A stretch of DNA of 64,000 nt. Source: Candidatus Obscuribacter sp. (GTDB taxonomy: Bacteria > Cyanobacteriota > Vampirovibrionia > Obscuribacterales > Obscuribacteraceae). The stretch is taken from assembly GCA_016712465.1 (NCBI GenBank), contig JADJQZ010000001.1:5332001-5396000 (forward strand), read 5' to 3'. Within the stretch, counting starts at the first letter, position 1. Each line of letters begins with the position of its first letter. The notes under the pieces are model-generated. The model made no database searches. It was not told the origin of the DNA and saw only the letters and a list, made by a program, of their open reading frames with translations. Shown piece by piece: positions 18,386 through 27,969 of the stretch. Both the position numbers and the translations under genes were made by a program.

Positions 18386-18676
18386 GCATGTCCAAAGAAG
18401 CTTTTGAGTTCGAAAAATCGGTGGAAAGTCCAAGCCGGTGGCGTTTCCGTCTACCGCAGCGGGGCTTTAGAGCCTCTCCTTAAAATGTGGGAGAAGTAAA
18501 AAATCGCCAGGGTTATCAAGGGATTATTCGGGGTACGAGCCGGGCATAAAAGATGCACAGGCAAATTTCGCACTAGATTCCTGCCGTTGGCTTGATAGAA
18601 CATCAGACCGCACCAGCTCTTGAGCAAAGGTGAGGGTTTTCCACGCGGCAAGCAACCAAACCGGAGAATGAATACA

Positions 18677-18940
18677 ATGACTAACTCAAACAAAGGCAAA
18701 GCAAATGAGAAGTCTCAGGCAATGGTCTCGGTTGAAACCGGCAATTTGAAAGAGCGTTTGAATAAACTATACGACTGCCGCCGGGGAGCCAGCAAACAGT
18801 TGGTACAGGAAGGTCTCTTCGAGTATCTTTGGGACTTGAAGGAGAAAGCTCTCCTGGAAAAACGGACCACCGTGGAGGTGCCCGGCAATTGGTTGGACGA
18901 ACTGGAAGAACTGCAAGACGACCGTCGCGCCGGCTCTTAA
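18677..18940 (+). CDS. small charged protein of unknown function
   Basis: About 87 residues from an ATG at 18677 with GGAG ten bases upstream (another ATG lies at 18668). The body is helical and charged: ETGNLKERLNKLYDCRRGASKQL, LFEYLWDLKEKALLEKR, PGNWLDELEELQDDRR. No signal peptide or membrane segment. The two amphipathic helices after a flexible N-terminus could form a small oligomer or a DNA-binding ribbon/helix protein, but I cannot assign a family. Confidence 0.55.
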   Translation: MTNSNKGKANEKSQAMVSVETGNLKERLNKLYDCRRGASKQLVQEGLFEYLWDLKEKALLEKRTTVEVPGNWLDELEELQDDRRAGS

Positions 18941-18984
18941 GCGCAGCCAGGCCGGCTGCCTGCCTCAAGTCAGCTACAGATTAT

Positions 18985-19830
18985 TTGAGCTCCGTAGTCT
19001 TTTGCGGCACCGTACTCACTTGCGGTGCCGCCTTCTTTTGCAGCAGCCCGGCTCTGGCCCAGGGCAATGCCGCCAATTCCAACCCTTCCGTTAGCAATGC
19101 CGCCTCCGCTCTCAGCAAGGCCCAGGCGAGAGCCCGGGGCAGCCGCCTCTTGCCGGGTAAAGCGCGACTGCCCCTTTACCGCTCCGGCAAGACTCAAAAA
19201 CAGATGCTCGCGAAAGAGATACTGCTGGCCAGCCTCGCGGTCAGGCGAGCAGAAGCAAAACTGGACAGCCAACTTGAGGCTCTGGCCGGGAAGCTGCCGC
19301 AGCTTCTGCACAAACAGGAATTGACCGGCTCCCCCTCAGACGACCTGCCCTGGCGCAGGCGGCTGGCAGACCAGGTGGGCGCCAACCCCTTCGACCTGGA
19401 GCCAGAGCTGAGCGGCGAAATGGCCCGGGCCAGAGCCACCTGGAGCGCCAATCACAGCGGCGGTATGCCCAGAAACAACCAGGAACCGGCGCAACCAGAA
19501 GATACAGGCAAGACGCTTTCAACGGAAAATTCAAAAGAAACGTTCCGTCAGCCACTGCCGGAGCAGCGCTCCCACGAAACCAGGGAGAGCGAGCCCCGGG
19601 TCTATCTAGTGCGGGTGCCGGCCCCGTCCCTCAAGGCAATTGTGGAAGAGCGGCAACTGCCTTCCCTGACCAGACAGCAAATAGAACAAACCGACAACAC
19701 GCCGGGCACTATATATGTACTGCTGGCTGAAGACCAGACTTACTTGCTGATTGCCCTGACAATAGACGGCAATCCACTTTGCGCGTCCAATCCGCAAGAA
19801 GGCCTGCGCGGCGTGCTCGGACACCTCTAA
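18985..19830 (+). CDS. secreted protein of unknown function
   Basis: About 281 residues from a TTG at 18985, the only in-frame start just before a clear signal peptide (VVFCGTVLTCGAAFF...ALAQG). Longer readings from TTG codons further upstream overlap the previous gene in another frame. The mature part is Ala/Arg/Gln-rich: a helical segment (KEILLASLAVRRAEAKLDSQ), a low-complexity middle, and a C-terminal domain of about 80 residues (RVYLVRVPAPSLKAIVEE, TPGTIYVLLAEDQTYLLIAL) that looks like a compact alpha/beta fold. No known motif. No good ribosome binding site is visible, so the start is uncertain. Confidence 0.5.
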   Translation: MSSVVFCGTVLTCGAAFFCSSPALAQGNAANSNPSVSNAASALSKAQARARGSRLLPGKARLPLYRSGKTQKQMLAKEILLASLAVRRAEAKLDSQLEALAGKLPQLLHKQELTGSPSDDLPWRRRLADQVGANPFDLEPELSGEMARARATWSANHSGGMPRNNQEPAQPEDTGKTLSTENSKETFRQPLPEQRSHETRESEPRVYLVRVPAPSLKAIVEERQLPSLTRQQIEQTDNTPGTIYVLLAEDQTYLLIALTIDGNPLCASNPQEGLRGVLGHL

Positions 19831-20028
19831 AGCCTGCCCCCATGAGAATTGAGCACAGATTCGCCAAAAAGCTACCTGGTTCAAGTCAGGGCCTACCACC
19901 AGAAAAGATCTAGGCTAATTCCCAGGTTCCCGGCGGCTGCTTTTAGCTAACCTTAAATGTAGCGCTGGCCCCAAGGGTTCTATATCTCACCATTCTTCTC
20001 CGGCTTGAAAGCCTTAAGAGGGAGTTTT

Positions 20029-22812
20029 ATGCACAACTATTTTTTCAAACACAAGGGCACACTGGCCGTCATGAGAAGCTTGCTACTGGCAGGCTCGGCT
20101 CTCAGCCTGATAGCCGGTCCGACTCTCATTCCCACGGTCTCCGCCCGCAACCTATTGGCTGCAACCGGCACCGGCACGGTAGGCACAACCGGCAGCCGGG
20201 AAACAGCCAAAAGCCCCTTCACCACTGAAGGTTCCGGCACCCTCACAGCCATGACCGGTCCCGGTCAAAAACTCGGTGCCTGTCCGCTCAAGCATACCGC
20301 CGTCAGTGCCGACATTTCAGGCTACGTGGCAAGAGTAACGGTGAAGCAGACCTTCTCCAACCCTTTCACAAAGAAAATAGAAGCCGTCTATACCTTTCCT
20401 CTGGCTGAAAACGGCGCCGTGGACGAGATGGTGATGAAGGTCGGCACCCGCACCATACACGGTACTATCAAAAAACGCGAGGAAGCCAGACAAATATACG
20501 AAGACGCCATGGCACAGGGGCACGTTGCCTCACTTTTAGAGCAAGAGCGCAGCAATATCTTCACCCAATCGGTGGCCAATATCGAACCGGGCAAAGACAT
20601 TGAAGTGACCATCAGTTATATCGAGACCCTGCCTTACGAGTCTGGCAAATACAGCTTTGCCTTCCCCACCGTGGTCGGACCTCGCTTCATTCCAGGTAAT
20701 GCAGTTTCAGGCGGCGCCCAGGGCGGCGGCTTTGCTCCCAATACCAATCAAGTGCCGGATGCCTCCCGCATCACACCCACACCGGTCAAAGAAGGCGAGA
20801 GAGCCGGTCACGATCTCTCCATCGATATCCATCTCAACGCCGGCATGCCGGTCAGCGCCGTAAGCTCGGCCCTGCACGAAGTCTCCATCAAGAATTACGG
20901 CAACAGCAGTGCCGACATAAGCCTCGTCAACAAAAATACAATTCCCAACAAAGACTTCGTTCTAAGCTGGAATGTGGCCGAAGACACACTCAAAAGCGGC
21001 TATCTGACCTACAAAAACAAAGAAGACAAGGATGGCTACTTCACCCTGATGCTGATGCCGCCCAAACGCGTCACCCCGGCCACCACGGCTCCCAAAGAGC
21101 TGATCTTCGTCATCGACTGTTCCGGCTCGCAAAGCGGCGCACCGCTGCAAAAGGCCAAAGACGCCATGCTCTATATGCTCGACCATATGAACAGCAACGA
21201 CACCTTCCAGATCATTACTTTCAATAATAATGTTGAAACTTTCTCAGCCAAACCTGAACTATCGAGCAATGAGATGAAAGAGCGGGCTCGCGATTTCATA
21301 AACAAAATGCAAGCCCGGGGCGGCACCTGGATGGCACCGGCGGTAGAGAAAGCTTGTTCCACGGAAGCGGACAGCCACAGACTGAGAATCGTCACATTCA
21401 TGACCGACGGCTATGTCGGCAATGATTTTGAAATTCTCGGTCTGGTGAAAAAGCTGAGAGGCAATTCCCGCTGGTTCCCCTTCGGCACCGGCAATAGTGT
21501 CAATCGCATGCTCATCGACGGCATGGCTAAAGAGGGCGGCGGCGAAGCGGAATACGTTCTGCTCAATTCTTCCGCCCAGGAGGTAGGCAAGAAATTCTAT
21601 GAGCGCATCGGCAGCCCCGTGCTCACCGATGTCAAACTTTCCTTCGACGGACTGGAAGTGAAAGAGGTATTTCCCAAAGAAGTATCCGATGTTTACGCGG
21701 AAAGACCGCTCTACTTCAAAGGGCGCTATACCGCCCCCAGAGCCGGCACCATCACCCTGACCGGCTTCAGCGCCGGCAAACCGTACAAACAAACCATGCA
21801 CGTCAATTTCCCGGAAGCCGACAAGAAAAACCCGGGTATTGCCTCTCTCTGGGCCAGAGCCAAGGTAGACCGGCTCATGTCGGAAGACTGGTTCGGCGCT
21901 CAGCAAGGGCAGGTCAATAAAGAGATCAAAGACGAGATCATCGCCACCGCTCTCAAGCACCACATCATGACCCAGTACACTTCCTTCGTAGCCGTGGACG
22001 ACGCGGTGAAGACCAAGGGCGACAAGGCCGAAAAGGTAAATGTACCTATTGAAATGCCCGACGGCGTAAGCCGAGAAGGGGTCTTCGGCAATGCTCCCGG
22101 CAGCGCCATGCCCCGCCGAATGGCCGCCATGCATGCCAGCCGTAAGAACAAAGCTGCCTACAACATGCCCTCCTTCCAGGCAGCCGCCATGCCCTACGGC
22201 GGCAGGCAAATTGCAATGGGTAAAGTCGGCAACTACAATATGGGCTACGCACACAGCGCTAATCCCGCACCACTGGTAGCGGCAGGAGGCACTTTTGGAG
22301 GCGGCGGCGGTGCAGGCGGCGCCAGTTCCGGAGACGCGCTTATGACAGACTGGGGCGCGGTCTCGCGCATGAGGGTGAAGGGCTCACCGAGGCAAGCAGA
22401 AACAAAAGCGAGCCTGCCCGAAACGAGCAAGGTCATTTACCGTGAAGCGATGAAAGATGGTAGAGCGGCGCTCAATGAGCAGGAACGAGGCAGCGATGAA
22501 AAGCTCTCAGTGAACTTGCTCTCAGCCCTGAAGAAAGCAGAGAGTAAAGAGGAAACCGCCGGTACCCTGCTCAAACCAGCGGAAAAAGCGCCTGCGGTAA
22601 ACGACAAAACCAGGCGAGTGCTGGTCAACATCAAACTTAAGGTGAACAAACTCTCTGCTGCTCAAAGAAAAGCCCTGGAAGCGCTGTCTGTAGAAATCAA
22701 AGAAGAGAAGAAAGGTCGTGAAATCAAAGCCTCCGTACCTCTCAATATGATCAAAGAGATAGCCAAGCTGAGTTTCGTACTGAAAATCTCGCTTGAATCG
22801 GACCTCAAGTAG
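20029..22812 (+). CDS. VIT and von Willebrand A domain surface protein
   Basis: 927 residues from an ATG at 20029, five bases after GAGGGAG; a TTG at 20005 is less likely. A signal peptide (MRSLLLAGSALSLIAG...VSA) is followed by a VIT domain at about 77-207 (GYVARVTVKQTFSNPF, VYTFPLAENGAVDEMVM). A VWA domain starts near 355 and has a MIDAS site DCSGSQS (from Asp363) with FMTDGYVGND as a later metal-loop element. The order VIT-VWA is that of inter-alpha-trypsin inhibitor heavy chains and their bacterial relatives. After about residue 680 there is a Met/Ala/Gly-rich spacer (GGTFGGGGGAGGASSG) and a C-terminal segment (VNIKLKVNKLSAAQRKALEAL...) that resembles a small beta-alpha-beta module. Likely an adhesive or protein-binding surface molecule. 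It converges with a zincin gene across a shared terminator. Confidence 0.85.
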   Translation: MHNYFFKHKGTLAVMRSLLLAGSALSLIAGPTLIPTVSARNLLAATGTGTVGTTGSRETAKSPFTTEGSGTLTAMTGPGQKLGACPLKHTAVSADISGYVARVTVKQTFSNPFTKKIEAVYTFPLAENGAVDEMVMKVGTRTIHGTIKKREEARQIYEDAMAQGHVASLLEQERSNIFTQSVANIEPGKDIEVTISYIETLPYESGKYSFAFPTVVGPRFIPGNAVSGGAQGGGFAPNTNQVPDASRITPTPVKEGERAGHDLSIDIHLNAGMPVSAVSSALHEVSIKNYGNSSADISLVNKNTIPNKDFVLSWNVAEDTLKSGYLTYKNKEDKDGYFTLMLMPPKRVTPATTAPKELIFVIDCSGSQSGAPLQKAKDAMLYMLDHMNSNDTFQIITFNNNVETFSAKPELSSNEMKERARDFINKMQARGGTWMAPAVEKACSTEADSHRLRIVTFMTDGYVGNDFEILGLVKKLRGNSRWFPFGTGNSVNRMLIDGMAKEGGGEAEYVLLNSSAQEVGKKFYERIGSPVLTDVKLSFDGLEVKEVFPKEVSDVYAERPLYFKGRYTAPRAGTITLTGFSAGKPYKQTMHVNFPEADKKNPGIASLWARAKVDRLMSEDWFGAQQGQVNKEIKDEIIATALKHHIMTQYTSFVAVDDAVKTKGDKAEKVNVPIEMPDGVSREGVFGNAPGSAMPRRMAAMHASRKNKAAYNMPSFQAAAMPYGGRQIAMGKVGNYNMGYAHSANPAPLVAAGGTFGGGGGAGGASSGDALMTDWGAVSRMRVKGSPRQAETKASLPETSKVIYREAMKDGRAALNEQERGSDEKLSVNLLSALKKAESKEETAGTLLKPAEKAPAVNDKTRRVLVNIKLKVNKLSAAQRKALEALSVEIKEEKKGREIKASVPLNMIKEIAKLSFVLKISLESDLK

Positions 22813-22836
22813 GGACGTAAGTACGGATAACAAGGG

Positions 22837-22863
22837 AAAGAGCCGCTAAGTGCGGCTCTTTTT
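22837..22863 (+). terminator. intrinsic terminator between convergent genes
   Basis: Stem AAAGAGCCGC (22837-22846) with GCGGCTCTTT (22852-22861), a five-base loop and a T run continuing to 22863. On the other strand the upstream A run gives a weaker T tail, so it may work both ways for the zincin gene ending at 22866. Confidence 0.85.
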
Positions 22864-22865
22864 CT

Positions 22866-23960
22866 TCACTGCTTGTTTATCCTCTTGCGCACCAGCTCAG
22901 TTGTTTCAGGCAAGGCACGAGAGAGATCGGCAGCAGAACTATCTGTGCTGCCCATCAGACCGGCCGCAATCTCAGCAAAAGCTTCACCGGGATCTTTGAA
23001 GTAAGAAAACCGCTTAGCCTCATTGATTTGCTCATACTCACGGCTATGGACCTCTTTAAAATGTGCATCGACTGAACCTTGCAATATATCATCGAGGGCG
23101 TGCCCCAACTCATGCATGGTCGTTTCAGCAATATGCTGCTGGCTGATTGGCTCAGACAGGTCACTGGTACCTCTAAGCAACTTGCGCTCATAAATGTGCA
23201 CGTCTCTACCGTAAGTGCGTCCCCCTTCTTCACCAAGGGTGGTATCGGCAACACCGGGTTTAGGTTCAGTACCGGAGCCCGGCCACTTATCGTCAATATT
23301 GGGACCGACATTTATGGTTGCCCCGCCTTCATCCAGGATTTTCATATATCTTGCCGGGATCGACTTAATGACGGCGGTCACGGTCTGAATGGTCTGAGGG
23401 GAAACGGGCGGATGCTGCGCACGCGGCTTGATTATAACCAACCGCGAAAGCAAAGTACTCTTTGCAGCTGGCACAGCGGCTGCCGGTGGAGATGTAGCAG
23501 GCACGGCAGCACCGGCTGCGGGGGCGACCGGAGCAGGATTTGCCGCTTCAACGGCAGCGGCGGCACCCGGGTCTAAGCGGCGCAAACTGGCTAGGGCAAC
23601 TGCCCGGCAAGGATCACCAGGATAGGTCTCTACTAATTTACGATAAGCCTGGCTGGCTCGCGCCCGATCTCCGAGACCGGAGGCACAATGACCAAGATAG
23701 AGCCAGACCTGTGGATTGCTGCAACCCATCTGCGCCGAACGTTGAAAAAAACCAATGGCCGACTTATAGTCGCGGCGCTGGTAATAGGCAATACCGTAAT
23801 TGAAGTCCGCTTCGCCGGCAGCCCATGCAGTCAGCGGCAACGCCAAACTCATGTAAAGACCAATGGTCAGACAAGATGCGAAAGTAGAAATCGCCTGCCT
23901 GAGATTAACTGCCCGTGATAATAGGCAAAGAGAACTGTCACGCAGCCAATTAAAGGGCAT
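22866..23960 (-). CDS. exported TPR protein with lethal-factor-like zinc metallopeptidase domain
   Basis: 364 residues from an ATG preceded by GGAGAAGG. A long signal peptide (hydrophobic 28-47, ending TAWAAG) precedes two TPRs (51-125: NYGIAYYQRRDYKSAIGFFQ, WLYLGHCASGLGDRARASQA). A Pro/Ala linker (130-168) leads to a domain of about 190 residues. That domain has MHELGHALDD (His283, Glu284, His287) and, about 43 residues on, EAFAEIAAGLMGSTD with Glu330 as likely third zinc ligand. The HExGHAxD / EAFAExxxxxMxSTD pair matches the anthrax lethal factor catalytic domain (ATLF-like, M34) from memory. The active-site residues are intact. Target and cleavage role are unknown. A related but more divergent domain is at 7483-8736. 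Confidence 0.75.
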   Translation of the reverse strand: MPFNWLRDSSLCLLSRAVNLRQAISTFASCLTIGLYMSLALPLTAWAAGEADFNYGIAYYQRRDYKSAIGFFQRSAQMGCSNPQVWLYLGHCASGLGDRARASQAYRKLVETYPGDPCRAVALASLRRLDPGAAAAVEAANPAPVAPAAGAAVPATSPPAAAVPAAKSTLLSRLVIIKPRAQHPPVSPQTIQTVTAVIKSIPARYMKILDEGGATINVGPNIDDKWPGSGTEPKPGVADTTLGEEGGRTYGRDVHIYERKLLRGTSDLSEPISQQHIAETTMHELGHALDDILQGSVDAHFKEVHSREYEQINEAKRFSYFKDPGEAFAEIAAGLMGSTDSSAADLSRALPETTELVRKRINKQ

Positions 23961-24243
23961 AAACCAACCTTCTCCTCTCTAGAACAATCCAGAAGACTAA
24001 ACGAAAGAGATCACAGTCCATCCTTTCTGCATTGTTCGTCCGATCCCCAACTGCCAGGTCACCTTTTCACAATATTATCGTATAGACTGATGCTGTGAAT
24101 TAGTGCCGGTTATCCTGACACAACCAGAACATCACCCATAGCAATACGAGCGACGGTAAATAGCAACTTCCATCCATCTGAAACTTTCCACAGTCGCCAT
24201 CATCCTGTTCTGCCACCTACTTTCGGGTGCCGGCAGCGCACCG

Positions 24244-24951
24244 GTGCAGGCTGGCACACCGGCAAAACCTGCCGCCAAAAGCGGACAGATCGGCGAAACA
24301 GTTAATACCTTCAAACAAGAGCACAGTCTAATGGGCCGCTCGTTCTTTGGTGAAGTGGGCAAAACCTGGCTGCGCATAACCAATAGCGAGGGCGGTTACA
24401 TGGTTGAAGCATGGCAGCCCAATTGGGATGTCTATTTCATCAACAGAAAGAAAAAGCTATTCTGCAGGATGCCATACAAAGAGGTAATCAAGAAAAACTG
24501 CCTCCTAAAACTCAGCACTTTCAGTATCTCCGGCTCATTCGACAAAAGCCTCCAGAGTAAGACCTATCAATTAAGGGGCAAGACCTTTTGTGAATACATG
24601 TATCCCGGAGAGGAAACGCATTTCTCGTTTTTGAACGACAAAATTCCCAAAGAAAAATCTGTCTACAATCACTTCATCATGAAGACCGTCAAACTGCCTG
24701 GAACTGCCAAACAAGCTGAAGTCATTTACAGCAAGACCATGAGCCTTCCGGCAGCCGGCGGTTTTCCTGTAAGCCTCTACGGGCACCTGGCCCAGAAGCG
24801 AGAATGGGAATTCGTCACACGCGAGTTCAAAGAAGCTGCGGCGCAGCCGCCATCGATTGCAGATCTCAAGGGACTTCAAGAAACTAAAAACATGTCCGAT
24901 GTAATCTTCAGCAGCGAAGCCCAAGCAGTTATAGAGGAGCTAGCCAAGTAG
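24244..24951 (+). CDS. probable exported protein of unknown function, start codon unclear
   Basis: From a GTG at 24244 the frame encodes 235 residues. The same frame continues upstream without a stop to 24160 and there encodes a convincing signal peptide (LKLSTVAIILFCHLLSGAGS), but that stretch offers only ATA, ATC or CTG as starts. So either a non-standard start is used or a base is wrong upstream. The mature protein is a soluble alpha/beta domain with FFGEVGKTWLRITNSEGGY, WDVYFINRKKKLFCRMPYKE and YGHLAQKREWEFVTREFKE. I do not recognise a family. tex follows 125 bases later. Confidence 0.6.
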   Translation: MQAGTPAKPAAKSGQIGETVNTFKQEHSLMGRSFFGEVGKTWLRITNSEGGYMVEAWQPNWDVYFINRKKKLFCRMPYKEVIKKNCLLKLSTFSISGSFDKSLQSKTYQLRGKTFCEYMYPGEETHFSFLNDKIPKEKSVYNHFIMKTVKLPGTAKQAEVIYSKTMSLPAAGGFPVSLYGHLAQKREWEFVTREFKEAAAQPPSIADLKGLQETKNMSDVIFSSEAQAVIEELAK

Positions 24952-25076
24952 CGCCTTTCATGGGACCGCTTGAAAATATTCCTTCCGACTCAAGCTGGCT
25001 ATAATTAGCCCAAGATCTGATGCAAGCGGTTATCACGCTTGCCGAAGGCGCCTGTGAATACAAAAGGAAATTGTTA

Positions 25077-27236
25077 ATGCCTGAGCCCAATTATGCAGCG
25101 ACCATATCCAAAGAGCTGAATATAAGTGTCGGCCAAGTAAGCGCCACCCTGGCCTTACTGGATGAAGACTGCACCGTTCCTTTCATAGCTCGCTACCGCA
25201 AAGAGGCCACAGGCTTACTCGATGAAGTGGCAATCACTAATATTCGAGATCTGAAAGAGCGCCTCGCTCAACTGGACAAACGCCGCGACGCCATGCTCAA
25301 ATCGCTGCAGGAGCGGCAACTTCTCACCGATGAATTGCAAGCCAAGTTAGCCGCCGCCACCAATTTAAACGACCTGGAAGACATCTACCTGCCCTTCAAA
25401 CCCAAGCGCAAGACCCGTGCCAGCGTCGCCAGAGAAAAGGGTCTCGAACCCCTGGCCCTGGACATTTTCAATTACCGCATCAAAGATGTAAAACAAGCCG
25501 CCCAGTCATATGTAGACAAAGAGAAGGGCGTGGAGTCGGTTGAACAAGCCATCGACGGCGCCAAAGACATCATGGCCGAATGGATGAGCGAACACCCGCA
25601 AGCCAGAAAACAACTGCGCGCCTATTGGCTCAAAGAAGCAGTGCTCACTTCCAAATTGGCCAAAGGCAAAGAAGAGGAAGCGCAAAAATACAAAGATTAC
25701 TTTCAGTGGACGGAAAAATCTGCGGCAGCCCCTTCCCACCGAATTCTGGCCATGCTGCGCGGTGAAAACGAAGGCATGTTAAAGCTAACTCTTGCCCCCG
25801 ATGACGAAGAAGCTCTCATCATCATGGACAAAAACTTCCTCAAGGGTGAGGGTGCCTGCAAGGATCTTATCGAAGTAACAATAGAAGATGCCTACGACAG
25901 GCTACTGGCACCTTCTATGGAAACGGAATTGAGAGCCGAACTGAAGAAGCGCGCTGATCATGAGGCCATCAAGGTCTTCTCCAAGAATCTGAGAGAACTA
26001 TTGATGGCACCACCCCTGGGGCAAGATTCCATCATCGCCCTCGACCCAGGTTTCCGCACCGGCTGCAAACTGGTCTGCCTCTCGCCCCAGGGCGATTTGC
26101 TGCACCACGACGTGATTTATCCACACATGGAAGGCGGCGATGGCGCCAAACAAGCCAAAGCCAATGCAGAAAGAAAGCTTCTGGATTTGTGCAAGAAATA
26201 CTCCGTGGTAGCTATCGCCGTGGGTAACGGCACAGCCGGCAGAGAAACGGAAGAGTTCCTGCGCTCCATCGACTTTGCAGGCGCCGCGCTCACCGTACCT
26301 CAGATAATCATGGTAAACGAAAGCGGAGCCTCCATTTATTCAGCCTCCGATGTGGCCAGAGAAGAATTCCCCGACCACGACCTGACCGTAAGAGGCGCCG
26401 TCTCCATCGGTCGAAGACTGATGGACCCACTGGCCGAACTGGTAAAACTCGATCCCAAATCCATCGGCGTCGGTCAGTATCAACATGACGTGGACCAAAG
26501 CGAATTGAAGACCAGCCTAGACGATACGGTAATCAGTTGCGTAAACTCAGTGGGCGTGGAGCTGAACACCGCCAGCAAACAACTGCTCTCCTATGTATCC
26601 GGACTCGGCAAGCAAATCGCCGGCAATATTGTGCAGCATCGCCAGGAAAACGGCCCCTTCAAATCACGGGCGGAATTGAAAAAAGTCAGCCGCCTCGGCC
26701 CCAAAGCCTTTGAACAGTGCGCCGGCTTCCTGCGCATTCGGGAAGCGGCAAATCCACTAGATGCCAGCGCCGTTCACCCGGAAAGCTACAAAGTGGTGGA
26801 AGCCATGGCCAAAGACCTTGGTCTAAAAGTTGCAGATCTAATGAAAGACCCGGAGGCGCGCAAGAAAATCGACCTCAAGCGCTATGTCTCAGACAAAATC
26901 GGCATACCGACTCTGCAAGACATTTTGCAAGAATTGGAAAAGCCGGGCAGAGACCCCAGAGCCAAGCTTGAACCGGTAAAGTTTGCCGATGGAGTGCACA
27001 CCATGGATGACCTGAAAGAAGGCATGAAGATTCCCGGCATCATCACCAATGTCACAGCCTTCGGCGCTTTTGTAGACGTAGGCGTGCATCAGGACGGGCT
27101 TGTGCACATAAGCGAACTTTCCAACAAATATATTAAAGATGCCAGCGAAGTAGTTACCGTTGCACAGAAAGTACAGGTAACAGTTCTGGCTGTTGATAAA
27201 GCAAGGAAGCGCATTTCACTTAGTTTGAAACGCTAG
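25077..27236 (+). CDS. tex: Tex-family S1 RNA-binding transcription accessory protein
   Basis: 719 residues. I place the start at the ATG at 25077, with AAGGAAA upstream and a family-like N-terminus; an ATG at 25020 would add 19 residues. Order of domains: helical Tex N-terminal region with the signature VPFIARYRKEATGLLDE; a YqgF/RuvC-like fold around IIALDPGFRTGCKLVCLS and AVGNGTAGRETEEFLR; helix-hairpin-helix segments (NTASKQLLSYVSGLGKQIA, RLGPKAFEQCAGFLRI); and a C-terminal S1 domain (MKIPGIITNVTAFGAFVDVG, LVHISELS). Tex binds nucleic acids and influences transcription; its molecular role is still loosely defined. No adjacent functional partner is evident. Confidence 0.95.
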   Translation: MPEPNYAATISKELNISVGQVSATLALLDEDCTVPFIARYRKEATGLLDEVAITNIRDLKERLAQLDKRRDAMLKSLQERQLLTDELQAKLAAATNLNDLEDIYLPFKPKRKTRASVAREKGLEPLALDIFNYRIKDVKQAAQSYVDKEKGVESVEQAIDGAKDIMAEWMSEHPQARKQLRAYWLKEAVLTSKLAKGKEEEAQKYKDYFQWTEKSAAAPSHRILAMLRGENEGMLKLTLAPDDEEALIIMDKNFLKGEGACKDLIEVTIEDAYDRLLAPSMETELRAELKKRADHEAIKVFSKNLRELLMAPPLGQDSIIALDPGFRTGCKLVCLSPQGDLLHHDVIYPHMEGGDGAKQAKANAERKLLDLCKKYSVVAIAVGNGTAGRETEEFLRSIDFAGAALTVPQIIMVNESGASIYSASDVAREEFPDHDLTVRGAVSIGRRLMDPLAELVKLDPKSIGVGQYQHDVDQSELKTSLDDTVISCVNSVGVELNTASKQLLSYVSGLGKQIAGNIVQHRQENGPFKSRAELKKVSRLGPKAFEQCAGFLRIREAANPLDASAVHPESYKVVEAMAKDLGLKVADLMKDPEARKKIDLKRYVSDKIGIPTLQDILQELEKPGRDPRAKLEPVKFADGVHTMDDLKEGMKIPGIITNVTAFGAFVDVGVHQDGLVHISELSNKYIKDASEVVTVAQKVQVTVLAVDKARKRISLSLKR

Positions 27237-27307
27237 CCAGCCGGCAAAGCCTCAGCGCGGTTAACCTGAAAGAGGCGTGGTATTTCCACGTATCACGAGG
27301 ACTTCAC

Positions 27308-27931
27308 ATGGAAGTCTCTAGTATGGCGCCATCGTTTTTCTTCCAGAGGGTAGATGCCATGACAGACTTAGTTAAAGAAGCGGCACCGGTGGACAGCCAG
27401 TCGACCAACGCAGCGCACCTAGACAAACTGAGAGCCGACAGCATCCTTAGCCCAAAGGAACAAACTGAAATCTACGCCAAGCAAGCAGCCCAGGAAGCAG
27501 TCGTTTACGGACCAGGTTCTGCTCTTGCCACTTCCATGGGCATGAGCGGCGTAATTGCCGGAATAGGTATCACGGAAGCTGCCATGATAGCCAACAAAAA
27601 CATCGAGGGGCAACAATACGGCCGAGAAGTCGACTTGATCAAAAGAGACTTCAAAGACAAGCTAGGCAAGGACACCATAGAGGAAGTGGAAGCCAATTGC
27701 CGCCCCGGTCTGGGCACCAAGACCGCAACCTACGCCTTCAAGATGGGCAACGAACTCATCTTCAGCGGCATAAGCGGAATGGCTCTTTCGCCCGCCACAG
27801 GCGGCTGGTCGGTGCCCGGTTATCTGGGCGTTGGCGCTGCAGCAGGTTACAGAAACAGCCAGATCAATCTATACTTGCTGGAGAAACGCTGCCAGGCAGA
27901 AAGCTACAGACATGTCATAAGCAAGTGGTAG
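27308..27931 (+). CDS. unknown protein with glycine-rich hydrophobic centre
   Basis: 207 residues; GAGGA six bases before the ATG supports the start. There is no N-terminal signal peptide. A Gly/Ala-rich hydrophobic run (about 68-98, PGSALATSMGMSGVIAGIGI) and a second one (about 150-180, FSGISGMALSPATGGWSVPG) could insert into a membrane. Between them is a charged helix (REVDLIKRDFKDKLGKDTIEE). A glycine-zipper-like, membrane-active protein is possible, but there is no family match that I know. Confidence 0.6.
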   Translation: MEVSSMAPSFFFQRVDAMTDLVKEAAPVDSQSTNAAHLDKLRADSILSPKEQTEIYAKQAAQEAVVYGPGSALATSMGMSGVIAGIGITEAAMIANKNIEGQQYGREVDLIKRDFKDKLGKDTIEEVEANCRPGLGTKTATYAFKMGNELIFSGISGMALSPATGGWSVPGYLGVGAAAGYRNSQINLYLLEKRCQAESYRHVISKW

Positions 27932-27969
27932 GCGCGGTGCTCAGAAGGGATTAATTTAGCTGGGGAGAG

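Noticed and set aside
21259..22254. 331-codon open frame on - strand within the VIT/VWA gene
   Set aside because: Antisense shadow; His/Gly-rich, low-plausibility protein.
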